Positions 39,588 through 48,101 of a DNA stretch of 48,789 bases are shown in pieces. This DNA is from JAYVJM01 sp043769275. Its GTDB lineage: Bacteria; Pseudomonadota; Gammaproteobacteria; Pseudomonadales; UBA7239. The stretch covers positions 1-48,789 of the forward strand of contig JAYVJM010000063.1 in the NCBI GenBank assembly GCA_043769275.1. The letters are read 5' to 3'. Made by a program: the position numbers and the translations under genes. The notes under the pieces are model-generated. The model made no database searches, had not been told where the DNA came from, and was given only the letters and a program-made list of their open reading frames with translations. How positions within the stretch are numbered: the stretch's first letter is position 1; every line of letters starts with the position of its first letter.

Positions 39588-40495
39588 GCAAACGACTCTC
39601 GCGTGGCGATGCGCTAATTGAAAGCGCGCTCGAAGCCTCCAGCCCAGCCCATGAACGCGAACGCCTAACTTTCACCTTTTTTATTGCGCTGCTGATACAC
39701 GCTGTGATTATTTTTGGCATCAGTTTTTCTGTTCACAGTCGCAACAAAAGCACACCCGCACTGGAGGTGACGCTAGCGCAACACGCAGACAACGCCGCGC
39801 CAAAGGAGGCTGACTTTCTGGCTCAAAGCCACCAAGAAGGCAGCGGCACACTCGTCCACAAAGCGGAATTGGCTGTTGATGCGCGCCTCGATATCGCCAA
39901 CCCCAATCCGGCCACCAACGACCAAACACCACAACAACACGCAGTCAAAGTAACGACACCTCAAGAAAAGGGGCTGCCCGTCACAACAGTAAGCAAAACC
40001 AGCATCCGTGCGCCCTCAAGACCGGAAAAAAATACGCAAACACAAAACGAACAGGAAAACGAAAGTAACATCCAAAATGAAATAGCCAGCCTGCAAGCCA
40101 AACTAGCCGAACAGCGCCAGCAATACGCCAAACGTCCGCGCATTAAAACCATCACATCCGCCGCAACTCGCGCAAGCCCCGATGCGGAATACCTTTCTCA
40201 CTGGCAGGAAAAAATCGAAGTAGTCGGGAACCTTAATTACCCAGAACAGGCGCGCATACGTAAGCTATACGGGCAATTGCGTTTACTGGTTTCACTGCTA
40301 CCGGACGGCTCTGTTTATGAAATCGAAGTACTAGAATCTTCAGGCCAGCCTGTTCTCGACGATGCAGCCATTCACACTGTGCGCTTGGCCGCCCCGTTTA
40401 CCCCCTTCACATTGGCCATGAAAAAAGACACAGACCGCCTAGAAATTATCCGAACGTGGAAGTTTGAAAGAGGCGACCGACTCCGCAGCCAATAA
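39584..40495 (+). CDS. tonB: TonB-type energy transducer
   Basis: Transfers energy from the inner membrane to outer-membrane receptors. The 303-residue product has a cytoplasmic N-terminus of about 28 residues, one membrane anchor (TFFIALLIHAVIIFGISFSV), a periplasmic linker rich in Gln/Asn/Lys including a coiled stretch (QNEIASLQAKLAEQRQQYA), and the TonB C-terminal domain (NYPEQARIRKLYGQLRLLVSL, VLESSGQPVLDDAAI). The linker lacks the long Pro-Glu/Pro-Lys repeats of E. coli TonB. It is translationally coupled to gshB. Confidence 0.92.
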   Translation: MSKRLSRGDALIESALEASSPAHERERLTFTFFIALLIHAVIIFGISFSVHSRNKSTPALEVTLAQHADNAAPKEADFLAQSHQEGSGTLVHKAELAVDARLDIANPNPATNDQTPQQHAVKVTTPQEKGLPVTTVSKTSIRAPSRPEKNTQTQNEQENESNIQNEIASLQAKLAEQRQQYAKRPRIKTITSAATRASPDAEYLSHWQEKIEVVGNLNYPEQARIRKLYGQLRLLVSLLPDGSVYEIEVLESSGQPVLDDAAIHTVRLAAPFTPFTLAMKKDTDRLEIIRTWKFERGDRLRSQ

Positions 40496-40595
40496 GCAAC
40501 AAGCAACCCATAAACAACGGCACCCAGCCAATCCAACAGCGCGAAAGCGGGCGCACTTTGCCTAAGCGGGCTTTGTTTGTAAGATAGCCGCCCTC

Positions 40596-40618
40596 TGCTG
40601 CGGCAACAGGCCGCAGCA
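40596..40618 (+). other. Strong hairpin in the pckA leader
   Basis: TGCTGCGGC (40596-40604) pairs with GCCGCAGCA (40610-40618) around AACAG. No T-run follows, so it is not an ordinary terminator for tonB. It lies about 45 bases before the pckA start and could influence its mRNA. Confidence 0.55.
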
Positions 40619-40664
40619 CGCCCCCCCTCATCAACCGGAGGTCGGCCTCGCCGACAGGAACACA

Positions 40665-42257
40665 ATGAGCGTAATCGAACGTGAAACGACACAAGTTTTC
40701 AGTGAGCTGACCGCCGCCGCCTTGGTCGAACAAGCCCTCGTGCGCGGCGAAGGTGCTCTCACCAATACCGGTGCCCTGCTAGTTACCACAGGTCGCCGCA
40801 CTGGTCGCTCGCCGGCAGATCGCTTTATTGTGCAAGAACCCTCGACAGCAGACGCTATTGATTGGGGCGGCGTAAACCGTCCCTTTTCTGCCGATAAATT
40901 CAATATGCTGTGGGAGCGTGTTGAAAGTTATTTATCGCACAAAGACCGCTTTGTTTCCCACCTTCATGTGGGCGCACACGACGAATATTATCTGCCCGTA
41001 AAAGTCAGCACAGAAACCGCATGGCAAAGTCTGTTTGCGCGCAACATGTTTATCCAAACAGAAAAATACAATCCAAAAGGCAAAGAAGAGTGGACAATTC
41101 TTAACGTTGCCTCCTTCCAGTGCGAACCCGAGCGTGACGGCACCCACTCAGACGGCATCGTCGCGCTGAATTTTGCCAGCCGTAAGGTGCTTATCGCCGG
41201 TATGCGTTACGCGGGCGAAATGAAAAAAGCCATGTTTTCTGTGCAAAACTTCCTATTGCCAGAAAAGGATGTGTTACCGATGCACTGCTCCGCTAACGTG
41301 GGCGAAGACGGCGACACAGCACTGTTTTTCGGCTTGTCCGGCACAGGAAAAACCACACTGTCTGCCGATCCAGCCCGCTTTTTGATTGGTGACGATGAAC
41401 ACGGCTGGGCAAAAGGTTCTGTGTTTAATATCGAAGGCGGCTGTTACGCCAAAACGGTCGACCTGTCACACAAAAACGAACCGGTTATCTGGGACGCAAT
41501 CCGTTTCGGTGCCATCGTCGAAAATGTACACGTCGACGCCCAAACACGCCAAGCGGATTACAACAATCTTGACGTGCAAGACACACAAGATCACCACGTG
41601 CGCAACGTGGAAAATGGACGCTGCTCATACCCCTTAGAACACGTTGAAAAACGTGTGCCAACCAATGCCGCCGGCGAACCAAAAGTGGTCATTTTCCTTA
41701 CCTGCGATGTATCCGGCGTATTGCCACCTGTGTCTATTTTGTCTAAAGAGGCGGCGGCATACCATTTTTTATCTGGCTACACGGCGCGCGTAGGCTCCAC
41801 CGAAGTTGGTGCCACACCAGGTATTCAACCCGCGTTTTCCACCTGCTTTGGTGCGCCATTTATGCCGCGCCGCCCAATGGAATATGCCAAACTGTTAATC
41901 AAACGCATAGATGATTTCGGCTCACAAGTTTACCTCGTCAACACCGGCTGGACCGGCGGCGCAGGCGGACCCGGCGGCAAAGGCAAACGTTTTCCCATTC
42001 CTGTCACACGCGCCATCGTAGCTGCCTGCCAGAGCGGCGCGCTACTCGGCTGCGCCACCGAACAACTGGATTATTTGAACCTGACTATTCCAAAAGCCGT
42101 GCCAAATGTCGATGTCAGCTACCTCAACCCACGCACCACCTGGACCGACAAAGCCGAATACGACGCACAAGCCAAAAAACTGGCCGGCCTTTTTCAGGAA
42201 AACATCAAAAAATTCGACGTGAGCGAAGCCATTGCTAAAGCAGGGCCGCGCATCTAA
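40665..42257 (+). CDS. pckA: Phosphoenolpyruvate carboxykinase (ATP)
   Basis: Converts oxaloacetate and ATP to phosphoenolpyruvate, the entry step of gluconeogenesis. The 530-residue product has TGRRTGRSPADRF near the N-terminus, the substrate site RKVLIAGMRYAGEMKK, the PEPCK kinase-1 motif GLSGTGKTTLSADP (P-loop), kinase-2 LIGDDEHGW, and VYLVNTGWTGGAGGPGGKGKRF. GGAAC lies before the ATG. Single-gene unit with a hairpin in its leader and a likely terminator at 42280. Confidence 0.98.
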   Translation: MSVIERETTQVFSELTAAALVEQALVRGEGALTNTGALLVTTGRRTGRSPADRFIVQEPSTADAIDWGGVNRPFSADKFNMLWERVESYLSHKDRFVSHLHVGAHDEYYLPVKVSTETAWQSLFARNMFIQTEKYNPKGKEEWTILNVASFQCEPERDGTHSDGIVALNFASRKVLIAGMRYAGEMKKAMFSVQNFLLPEKDVLPMHCSANVGEDGDTALFFGLSGTGKTTLSADPARFLIGDDEHGWAKGSVFNIEGGCYAKTVDLSHKNEPVIWDAIRFGAIVENVHVDAQTRQADYNNLDVQDTQDHHVRNVENGRCSYPLEHVEKRVPTNAAGEPKVVIFLTCDVSGVLPPVSILSKEAAAYHFLSGYTARVGSTEVGATPGIQPAFSTCFGAPFMPRRPMEYAKLLIKRIDDFGSQVYLVNTGWTGGAGGPGGKGKRFPIPVTRAIVAACQSGALLGCATEQLDYLNLTIPKAVPNVDVSYLNPRTTWTDKAEYDAQAKKLAGLFQENIKKFDVSEAIAKAGPRI

Positions 42258-42279
42258 AAACCCGCGCCCTACAAACGCG

Positions 42280-42315
42280 CACACCCACTATTTTTTACAC
42301 GGGGTGTGTGTTTTA
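42280..42315 (+). terminator. Probable terminator downstream of pckA
   Basis: CACACCC (42280-42286) pairs with GGGTGTG (42302-42308) around a 15-base loop, with TTTT following at 42311. It separates pckA from the convergent chorismate mutase gene, whose stop lies within it. Confidence 0.55.
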
Positions 42316-42843
42316 CGGTCGGCAAATTTCGCTTAAAGCCATCGCTACCGCCCCCGCATCGAGCTCTGTTTTGTGTTTTATGGAATACGCTTCCAGCGCA
42401 TTTTTACAACTCATGCCCACCGTCTTCGGGTGAGCCGCAATCAAAGCCGTTACCATTTCGGTACCCAGCGTATTCAGTTTTTGACGAATATCTTCAAGGT
42501 TGAGCGTACACCCCTTGCGAAATTCATTGCCTTTCCAGCGATCAAAGTAGCTTTTTTGTAGCATTTTATTGGCTTCTATTTGGGAGCGGGCGACGCTCTC
42601 CACATACGCCATGTCTTTTAATCCGGCGGCGGCGGCCTGGTTTTTCATCGCCTCAATCACCTCTTTTTCACGCGCAGCATCAGAGATTTCGAGGTTTTTA
42701 AGCCTTTTCCAACAAGCAACATCCTTGCCTGTCTGTAAGCGCCGCATAAGCACATCAACAAGCCGATCTATTTCTGGTTCATCAGCCGCTACAGCAACAT
42801 TCAGTGCACAAAACAACAACAGCATGGCAGTGATCAACTTCAT
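42313..42843 (-). CDS. Secreted chorismate mutase, AroQ-gamma type
   Basis: Rearranges chorismate to prephenate, here probably in the periplasm. The 176-residue product begins with a signal peptide cleaved near AVAA (about residue 20). The all-helical AroQ core follows: IDRLVDVLMRRLQTGKDVACWK, then ISDAAREKEVIEAMKNQA, GLKDMAYVESVARSQIEANKMLQ, with the Arg, Lys, Glu and Gln residues expected in the active site. A C-terminal helical extension with cysteines (RKGC, MSCKN, EICRP) suits a disulfide-bonded exported form. AGGGA lies before the ATG, 16 bases after the parB stop. The role of periplasmic chorismate mutases is not known. Confidence 0.85.
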   Translation of the reverse strand: MKLITAMLLLFCALNVAVAADEPEIDRLVDVLMRRLQTGKDVACWKRLKNLEISDAAREKEVIEAMKNQAAAAGLKDMAYVESVARSQIEANKMLQKSYFDRWKGNEFRKGCTLNLEDIRQKLNTLGTEMVTALIAAHPKTVGMSCKNALEAYSIKHKTELDAGAVAMALSEICRP

Positions 42844-42859
42844 AATTGTCGTCCCTAGC

Positions 42860-43819
42860 TTACTGGATATGCGCCAAAATACCGTCCAACTCATCAAGGC
42901 TGTTGTATTTCATAACCAGCTTGCCTTTGCCTTTTGCGGTATGCAAAAACAACACAGGCACACCAATCTTCGCGCTCAAATCATCTTGTAAACGACGAAT
43001 ATCAGGGTCTTGGCGCGCATCCACCACAAGTAAACGCCCTGCTTTTTCATCCTCTGCACGCTGCTGCGCCGTGCGCACCAACGCTTCCGTCTGGCGAACG
43101 GACAACCCTTTGCCAACAACGGTACGCGCCGCCTCACGTTGCTCATTGTCATGTAAACCCAACAACGCACGCGCATGACCCATTTCTATATCGCCGCGCT
43201 CTAACATGCGCCGCACATCGTCAGTCAACGACATCAAGCGCAACAAGTTGGTCACTGTAACGCGCGATTTCCCAACCGCCTCAGCCACCTCTTGATGCGT
43301 TAACTCAAACTCATCTTTTAGTCGCTGCAGCGCGAAAGCCTCCTCAATGGGATTAAGGTTTTCGCGCTGAATGTTTTCAATCAGCGCCATGGCAATAACA
43401 GCTTCATCTGGCACGATTCGCACAACAGCGGGAATCGTATTCAAGCCCGCTAGTTGCGTTGCGCGCCAGCGGCGTTCACCGGCAATGATTTCATAGCAAA
43501 CATACTGATTTTCACTTTCCGTAAACGGACGCACAACAATGGGCTGCAGCACACCTTGTGCACGAATAGAATCTGCCAGCTCTTGCAATGACTCCACGTC
43601 TATTTCTCGACGTGGCTGAAATTTTCCACGCTGCAACCATTCAATTGGGAGGTGCACCAACTGGCCGTCTAGGGGAATTCTGTTGTTCTCGGTCACGATA
43701 GGTGCCGCGGCAAGCGCTTCAGCGATCGTTTGTGCTGTTGCGCCCTCCTCAGCGGCTGTTTTTTTCAGCGCCCCACCTAACAACGCATCAAGACCTTTGC
43801 CTAACTTCTTTTTTTTCAT
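42860..43819 (-). CDS. parB: Chromosome partitioning protein ParB
   Basis: A CTP-dependent DNA clamp that loads at parS near the origin and works with ParA to segregate chromosomes. The 319-residue product starts KKKKLGKGLDALLGG, has the ParB/Srx CTPase part with IAGERRWRATQLAGL, the helix-turn-helix LTHQEVAEAVGKSRVTVTNLLRL at about 165-190, and a dimerisation end (GKGKLVMKYNSLDELDGIL). It follows parA by 94 bases and is followed at once by a chorismate mutase gene. I found no perfect parS site in the window. Confidence 0.97.
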   Translation of the reverse strand: MKKKKLGKGLDALLGGALKKTAAEEGATAQTIAEALAAAPIVTENNRIPLDGQLVHLPIEWLQRGKFQPRREIDVESLQELADSIRAQGVLQPIVVRPFTESENQYVCYEIIAGERRWRATQLAGLNTIPAVVRIVPDEAVIAMALIENIQRENLNPIEEAFALQRLKDEFELTHQEVAEAVGKSRVTVTNLLRLMSLTDDVRRMLERGDIEMGHARALLGLHDNEQREAARTVVGKGLSVRQTEALVRTAQQRAEDEKAGRLLVVDARQDPDIRRLQDDLSAKIGVPVLFLHTAKGKGKLVMKYNSLDELDGILAHIQ

Positions 43820-43913
43820 GATTGACGGATCTTCATGCGGTTTTCTGCCACCTTTTTTGGATAGGGTTAAATATTACATTTTGGCATCCCAAGCACTTTT
43901 TTGTGTGCGAAAT

Positions 43914-44723
43914 CTATGGTGCGGTCTCCTCAGCCTCGCGCACTTTCATTTTTTCTGTCTTGTGCCGGTACAGCATTTCTCCCGCCAAAGCCAGATAGGC
44001 CAGCGCACCTTTTGATTGTTTGTCGTAATGCAGCACAGGAACACCGTAACTCGGCGCTTCTGCTAACTTAACGTTGCGAGGAATAACGCTGCGATACAGC
44101 CTGTCACCAAAATGACTTGCTAATTGGCTCGATACCTCATTCGTGAGACTAATGCGCGGATCGTACATTGTGCGCAAAATACCCTCAATCTCAAGCTGAG
44201 GGTTAACCGCTGTTTTTATCTGTTCTATGGTAGCCAACAAATCAGACAGTCCCTCAAGCGCGTAATATTCGCACTGCATGGTGATCAAAATACTTTGGGC
44301 GGCCGTCATTGCGTTCACGGTCAAAATGTTCAGCGCAGGGGGGCAATCAATCAAAATAAAATCATACAGATGAAGCACGGGCTTAAGCGCCTGCTTCAAG
44401 CGCTGTTCTTTCAACGCCATGCTAAGCATTTCTACTTTTGCTGCGGTAAGGTCGCTGTTGGCGGCCAATACATCACAAGCAGAAGCACAAGACGGCTGTA
44501 TGGCTTTTTTTATATCGAAACCATTGTTCGTCAATACGTCGTAAATCGTATAGGCAAGATCGTGTTTATCCACACCCAAGCCCATTGTGGCGTTGCCTTG
44601 TGGATCAAGATCAACAACCAGTACACGACGCTTGGTTGCCGCCAACGAAGCGGCCAGATTAACTGTGGTAGTTGTCTTCCCTACACCGCCCTTTTGGTTG
44701 GCAATTGCAATTATTTTGCTCAC
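43914..44723 (-). CDS. parA: Chromosome partitioning ATPase ParA (Soj)
   Basis: A deviant Walker ATPase that binds DNA non-specifically and moves ParB-parS complexes. The 269-residue product starts with GTG at 44723 (SKIIAIANQKGGVGKTTTTVNLA, deviant Walker A with the signature lysine). Further motifs: VVDLDPQGNATMGLG, FILIDCPPALNILTVNAM and VIPRNVKLAEAPSYG. It sits 50 bases after rsmG, in the standard origin-proximal order. Confidence 0.97.
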   Translation of the reverse strand: MSKIIAIANQKGGVGKTTTTVNLAASLAATKRRVLVVDLDPQGNATMGLGVDKHDLAYTIYDVLTNNGFDIKKAIQPSCASACDVLAANSDLTAAKVEMLSMALKEQRLKQALKPVLHLYDFILIDCPPALNILTVNAMTAAQSILITMQCEYYALEGLSDLLATIEQIKTAVNPQLEIEGILRTMYDPRISLTNEVSSQLASHFGDRLYRSVIPRNVKLAEAPSYGVPVLHYDKQSKGALAYLALAGEMLYRHKTEKMKVREAEETAP

Positions 44724-44773
44724 TAGGGAATCCTGATTGTCCTGTTAAATCACGGTTTTTTTACAATACTAAA

Positions 44774-45394
44774 TTAACAGCGTTCCACAATAACAAGATG
44801 GCGCTCAGCTTCACAACCCTGTACATGCAGGCGCTGACATTTCACTATTTTATATTCCTTGGGTAAAGCTTCTCGCTCGGCCATGCTGATATGCGCTTTC
44901 ATGGCAAAAAACTCACCTTCCTGCTTTGTGGCGTGGGAGCTTGAGGTAACAAAATCCGACAGTGCTGTGTAAGCACGCGAAATTACACCATCAAACAACA
45001 CAGCGGGCTGGTAGTCTTCTATACGCGCATGCACAACCGTGAGGTTGCTAAGTTTAAGCTCTGCTTTTACTTGCGACATGAAACGGGTTTTCTTTCCGTT
45101 ACTATCTAAGGCGGTAATGTTTCTGTCTGCCCATAAAATAGCCAACGGTATAGATGGAAGACCTGCCCCTGCACCCACATCAAGCAGATTTCTGCTATCA
45201 ATTAGAGATGCCACACTCAGGCTATCAAACAGGTGGCGGTACAGCATTTGCGAGGGGTGTTGTACGGCTGTAAGGTTGAATGCTTTATTCCACTTGTGCA
45301 GCAAAGCAATATAAGCCAGCCACTGTTGGGTCTTTAAAGAGTCTTTTGCTAACCCTATTTTTTCTAAACCATTTTCCAGTAAATCCAATAACAT
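44774..45394 (-). CDS. rsmG: 16S rRNA (guanine-527-N7) methyltransferase RsmG
   Basis: Methylates G527 of 16S rRNA using SAM. The 206-residue product has the N-terminal helix with WLAYIALLHKWNKAFNLTAV, the HLFDSLSVA motif, the SAM loop LLDVGAGAGLPSIPLAI, and LDSNGKKTRFMSQV. Normally directly behind mnmG; here a small outer-membrane protein gene and a strong hairpin lie between them. Confidence 0.96.
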   Translation of the reverse strand: MLLDLLENGLEKIGLAKDSLKTQQWLAYIALLHKWNKAFNLTAVQHPSQMLYRHLFDSLSVASLIDSRNLLDVGAGAGLPSIPLAILWADRNITALDSNGKKTRFMSQVKAELKLSNLTVVHARIEDYQPAVLFDGVISRAYTALSDFVTSSSHATKQEGEFFAMKAHISMAEREALPKEYKIVKCQRLHVQGCEAERHLVIVERC

Positions 45395-45423
45395 GTTTGG
45401 CTTTTATATTGGCGACTGTATGC

Positions 45424-45476
45424 AAAAAGTGGGGTTAACTGGCGGCCTCAGTTTGTTGCCGAGAGCCGCCACTTTA
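45424..45476 (-). terminator. Nested hairpin, probable terminator of the barrel-protein gene
   Basis: On the minus strand GGCGGCTCTCGG and CTGAGGCCGCC form the inner stem; AAAGTGG (45475-45469) and CCCACTTTTT (45432-45423) form an outer stem ending in a T-run. It lies about 30 bases past the stop of the gene at 45505 and before rsmG. Confidence 0.55.
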
Positions 45477-45504
45477 TCAAAAAAGCCAACGTCTCTACTA
45501 AACT

Positions 45505-46020
45505 CTAAAATTTGCCTATTGCGGCAATGCTGGCGTAGCCCATATTTTGATCAAGAACCGTATATTCTGCTTCTACCATGGCGTGGTCACCTATACGTAC
45601 ACCGGCACCAACCCCTGTAGAAAAACGGTTTCCACTTTGCGACTCCCTATTGCCTTGGCCTGCAATTTTCGCATCTTCATAGATGTGCGAAACACCGGCT
45701 TTGACTTTACCGTAGAAAACGTCACCTGAGCGCCACACGCCATAAGCTGTTTGGGTTTTGTAGTGCGCCTCAATTTTGTCGCCATCCGTGTAGATATTTG
45801 GGTTGGCATGCGTTTGTTCATACTCTGCTGACAAACCATAATCAAAGTTATAGCCTGCCAAAAAACCCAAACTATTGAAATTATTTTCCCTATGTTCCGG
45901 AATCATCGCGCCTGTTTTTAAACCAACATAAAAACCAGATGCTACGTTTTCTGCTAATACCGAGGCGCTCGCCAATGAAAGACCGGCACTAAGTAAAACA
46001 ATTGCGGTTGCTTTTTTCAT
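45505..46020 (-). CDS. Small outer-membrane beta-barrel protein (opacity/OmpA-barrel-like)
   Basis: A 171-residue product with a signal peptide ending VLAENVA (about residue 23). The rest alternates hydrophobic and polar residues in short strands ending in an aromatic residue (SGFYVGLKTGAMIP, SLGFLAGYNFDYGLSAEYEQ, DVFYGKVKAGVSHIY, AMVEAEYTVLDQNMGYASIAAIGKF), as expected for an eight-stranded barrel of the OmpA/opacity type. The final residue is Phe, the usual signal for BAM assembly. AAGGAAT lies before the ATG. No ligand or role can be read. Its place between mnmG and rsmG is unusual. Confidence 0.75.
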   Translation of the reverse strand: MKKATAIVLLSAGLSLASASVLAENVASGFYVGLKTGAMIPEHRENNFNSLGFLAGYNFDYGLSAEYEQTHANPNIYTDGDKIEAHYKTQTAYGVWRSGDVFYGKVKAGVSHIYEDAKIAGQGNRESQSGNRFSTGVGAGVRIGDHAMVEAEYTVLDQNMGYASIAAIGKF

Positions 46021-46144
46021 CGTGAAATTCCTTTGGTGAGTGAAAAATAAACCTCACAAAGCTGAGGCAAACTCATTATGCGCACAGCTCCCACTTTGTC
46101 AATAATGAAGAGCTCGCCCCCAACTGTAGTATAAAAATGATTTC

Positions 46145-48010
46145 TTACAGGTTTTTTTTCAAAGAAATCAATAATAAGGATATAGCCGCAGGGGTTACGC
46201 CTTGTGTGCGAACTGCCTGGCCTAGGTTTTTTGGCTGTGCCTGCGTTAACTTTTGGATCACCTCGAACGATAAGCCTTTAACGCGACTGTAATCAAACTC
46301 TGTCGGTATACAAAGTGCTTCTGAGCGTCGCATGCGCTCGATTTCTTCCTGCTGTCTATCGATATAGCCGGCATATTTAACGCAAACCTCCACCTGTTCT
46401 GCCACCTGATCATCATGCACTGCGCTGCCTTTTAAATGAGCGATATTGCTGTAACGTAGCTCTGGGCGCTTTAGTAGATCAAGCAAGCTGCTTTCGTATA
46501 GTAACGGGCAGTTAAAGCGGTCTTTCAAATAATCTGCCTCGATCGTGTTGGGGTGTATAAATGTTTTGGTCAAACGTTCGCTTTCTTTTTGTATGGCATC
46601 GCGTTTTGTGTTGAAGCGCGCCCAGCGCAGATCATCCACCAAACCCAGCTCTCGTCCTTTTGTCGTTAAACGTAAATCTGCATTGTCTTCGCGCAACAAT
46701 AGGCGGTATTCCGCGCGGCTTGTGAACATACGGTATGGTTCGCTCGCACCAAAACGTATTAGGTCGTCCACCATCACACCAATATACGCCTCGTCACGCA
46801 GCGGATACCACGCCGGTTTGTTTTGTGCTTTTAGTGCCGCATTTAAGCCGGCCAACAAACCCTGCGCGGCGGCCTCTTCATAACCGGTTGTGCCATTGAT
46901 TTGGCCGGCGAAAAACAAACCTCGAATATGTTGCGTTTCCAGAGAATGCAGCAAATCACGCGGATCAAAATAATCGTATTCGATGGCGTAGCCTGGGCGC
47001 GTTAAGTGCGCCTTTTCAAAGCCGGCCATTGAGCGCACCACCAGCAACTGCACATCAAGAGGCAGGCTGGTAGAAATACCATTGGGGTATAGCTCGTGCG
47101 TTGTCAACCCCTCTGGTTCAACAAACACCTGATGCGAGGATTTATCAGAAAAACGATGAATTTTATCTTCGATTGAAGGGCAGTAACGCGGGCCTATGCC
47201 TTCAATTACCCCGCTATACATGGGGGATCTATCAAGATTCGCACGAATAATTTCGTGTGTGCGCTCATTGGTATGCGTGATATAGCAGTTCAGTTGGCGT
47301 GGGTGCTCACTAACATCCCCCATAAAGGACATTACAGGCAAGGGCGTGTCCCCCGGCTGTACCGCCATTACAGAAAAATCGACACTGCGCGCATCAATGC
47401 GCGGCGGTGTGCCGGTTTTAAGGCGATCCACACGCAAAGGCAGTTCACGCAAACGCGACGCTAAAGCAATAGATGGCGGGTCACCCGCTCGACCACCTGC
47501 ATAGTTATCTAAACCAATATGTATTTTTCCGCCGAGAAAAGTTCCCACAGTTAAAACTACGGTCGATGCAAAAAAACGGATACCCGCCTGCGTAACAACG
47601 CCACAAACTTTATCCCCTTGTACGATCAAATCATCCACAGCTTGCTGGAAAATCGACAAATTGGGCTGATTTTCCAGTATTTCTCGAATAGCGGCCTTGT
47701 AAAGCAGGCGATCGGTCTGCGCACGCGTTGCACGTACGGCGGGGCCTTTGCGTGAATTGAGTATACGAAATTGAATGCCTGCTCGATCTGCCGCGCGCGC
47801 CATCGCCCCGCCCAACGCATCCACTTCCCGCACCAAGTGGCTTTTGCCTATGCCACCAATGGCTGGGTTGCACGACATTTGACCCAATGTCTCTAGGTTG
47901 TGCGTCAGCAACAAAGTACGCACTCCCATACGCGCTGCAGCCAAGGAGGCCTCGGTACCGGCGTGGCCGCCACCAATCACAATCACATCAAAAATATCAG
48001 GGTAATTCAT
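46145..48010 (-). CDS. mnmG: tRNA uridine-5-carboxymethylaminomethyl modification enzyme MnmG (GidA)
   Basis: With MnmE it modifies U34 of several tRNAs using FAD, NADH and methylene-tetrahydrofolate. The 621-residue product has the FAD loop DVIVIGGGHAGTEAS at the N-terminus, LSCNPAIGGIGKSHLVRE-type sequence (MSCNPAIGGIGKSHL), GTFLGGKIHIG, PRYCPSIEDKIHRF, GLFFAGQINGTTGYEEAAAQG, FTSRAEYRLLLREDNADLR, and a C-terminal helical part with RSEALCIPTEFDY. The MnmE gene that usually lies upstream is not seen; instead a decayed insertion sequence follows within about 90 bases. Confidence 0.98.
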   Translation of the reverse strand: MNYPDIFDVIVIGGGHAGTEASLAAARMGVRTLLLTHNLETLGQMSCNPAIGGIGKSHLVREVDALGGAMARAADRAGIQFRILNSRKGPAVRATRAQTDRLLYKAAIREILENQPNLSIFQQAVDDLIVQGDKVCGVVTQAGIRFFASTVVLTVGTFLGGKIHIGLDNYAGGRAGDPPSIALASRLRELPLRVDRLKTGTPPRIDARSVDFSVMAVQPGDTPLPVMSFMGDVSEHPRQLNCYITHTNERTHEIIRANLDRSPMYSGVIEGIGPRYCPSIEDKIHRFSDKSSHQVFVEPEGLTTHELYPNGISTSLPLDVQLLVVRSMAGFEKAHLTRPGYAIEYDYFDPRDLLHSLETQHIRGLFFAGQINGTTGYEEAAAQGLLAGLNAALKAQNKPAWYPLRDEAYIGVMVDDLIRFGASEPYRMFTSRAEYRLLLREDNADLRLTTKGRELGLVDDLRWARFNTKRDAIQKESERLTKTFIHPNTIEADYLKDRFNCPLLYESSLLDLLKRPELRYSNIAHLKGSAVHDDQVAEQVEVCVKYAGYIDRQQEEIERMRRSEALCIPTEFDYSRVKGLSFEVIQKLTQAQPKNLGQAVRTQGVTPAAISLLLISLKKNL

Positions 48011-48101
48011 AGTGGTTTACGGCACATGTTTAGGAAGAACAATGAAGTTCAGCAGTGTAGTGTTTGCGCAAAAAATACTCAAAACAAATTACAAGCTGAC
48101 G

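Noticed and set aside
44566..44574. A perfect DnaA box (TTATCCACA)
   Set aside because: Single copy inside parA coding sequence, with no cluster of boxes or AT-rich unwinding element nearby. The origin may be close on the chromosome but is not seen in the window.
42860..48010. Search for parS sites around parAB
   Set aside because: No palindrome close to TGTTTCACGTGAAACA was found by eye, so none is reported.
48011..48101. Possible mnmE end or origin sequence beside mnmG
   Set aside because: The short stretch contains neither coding similarity nor repeated boxes.
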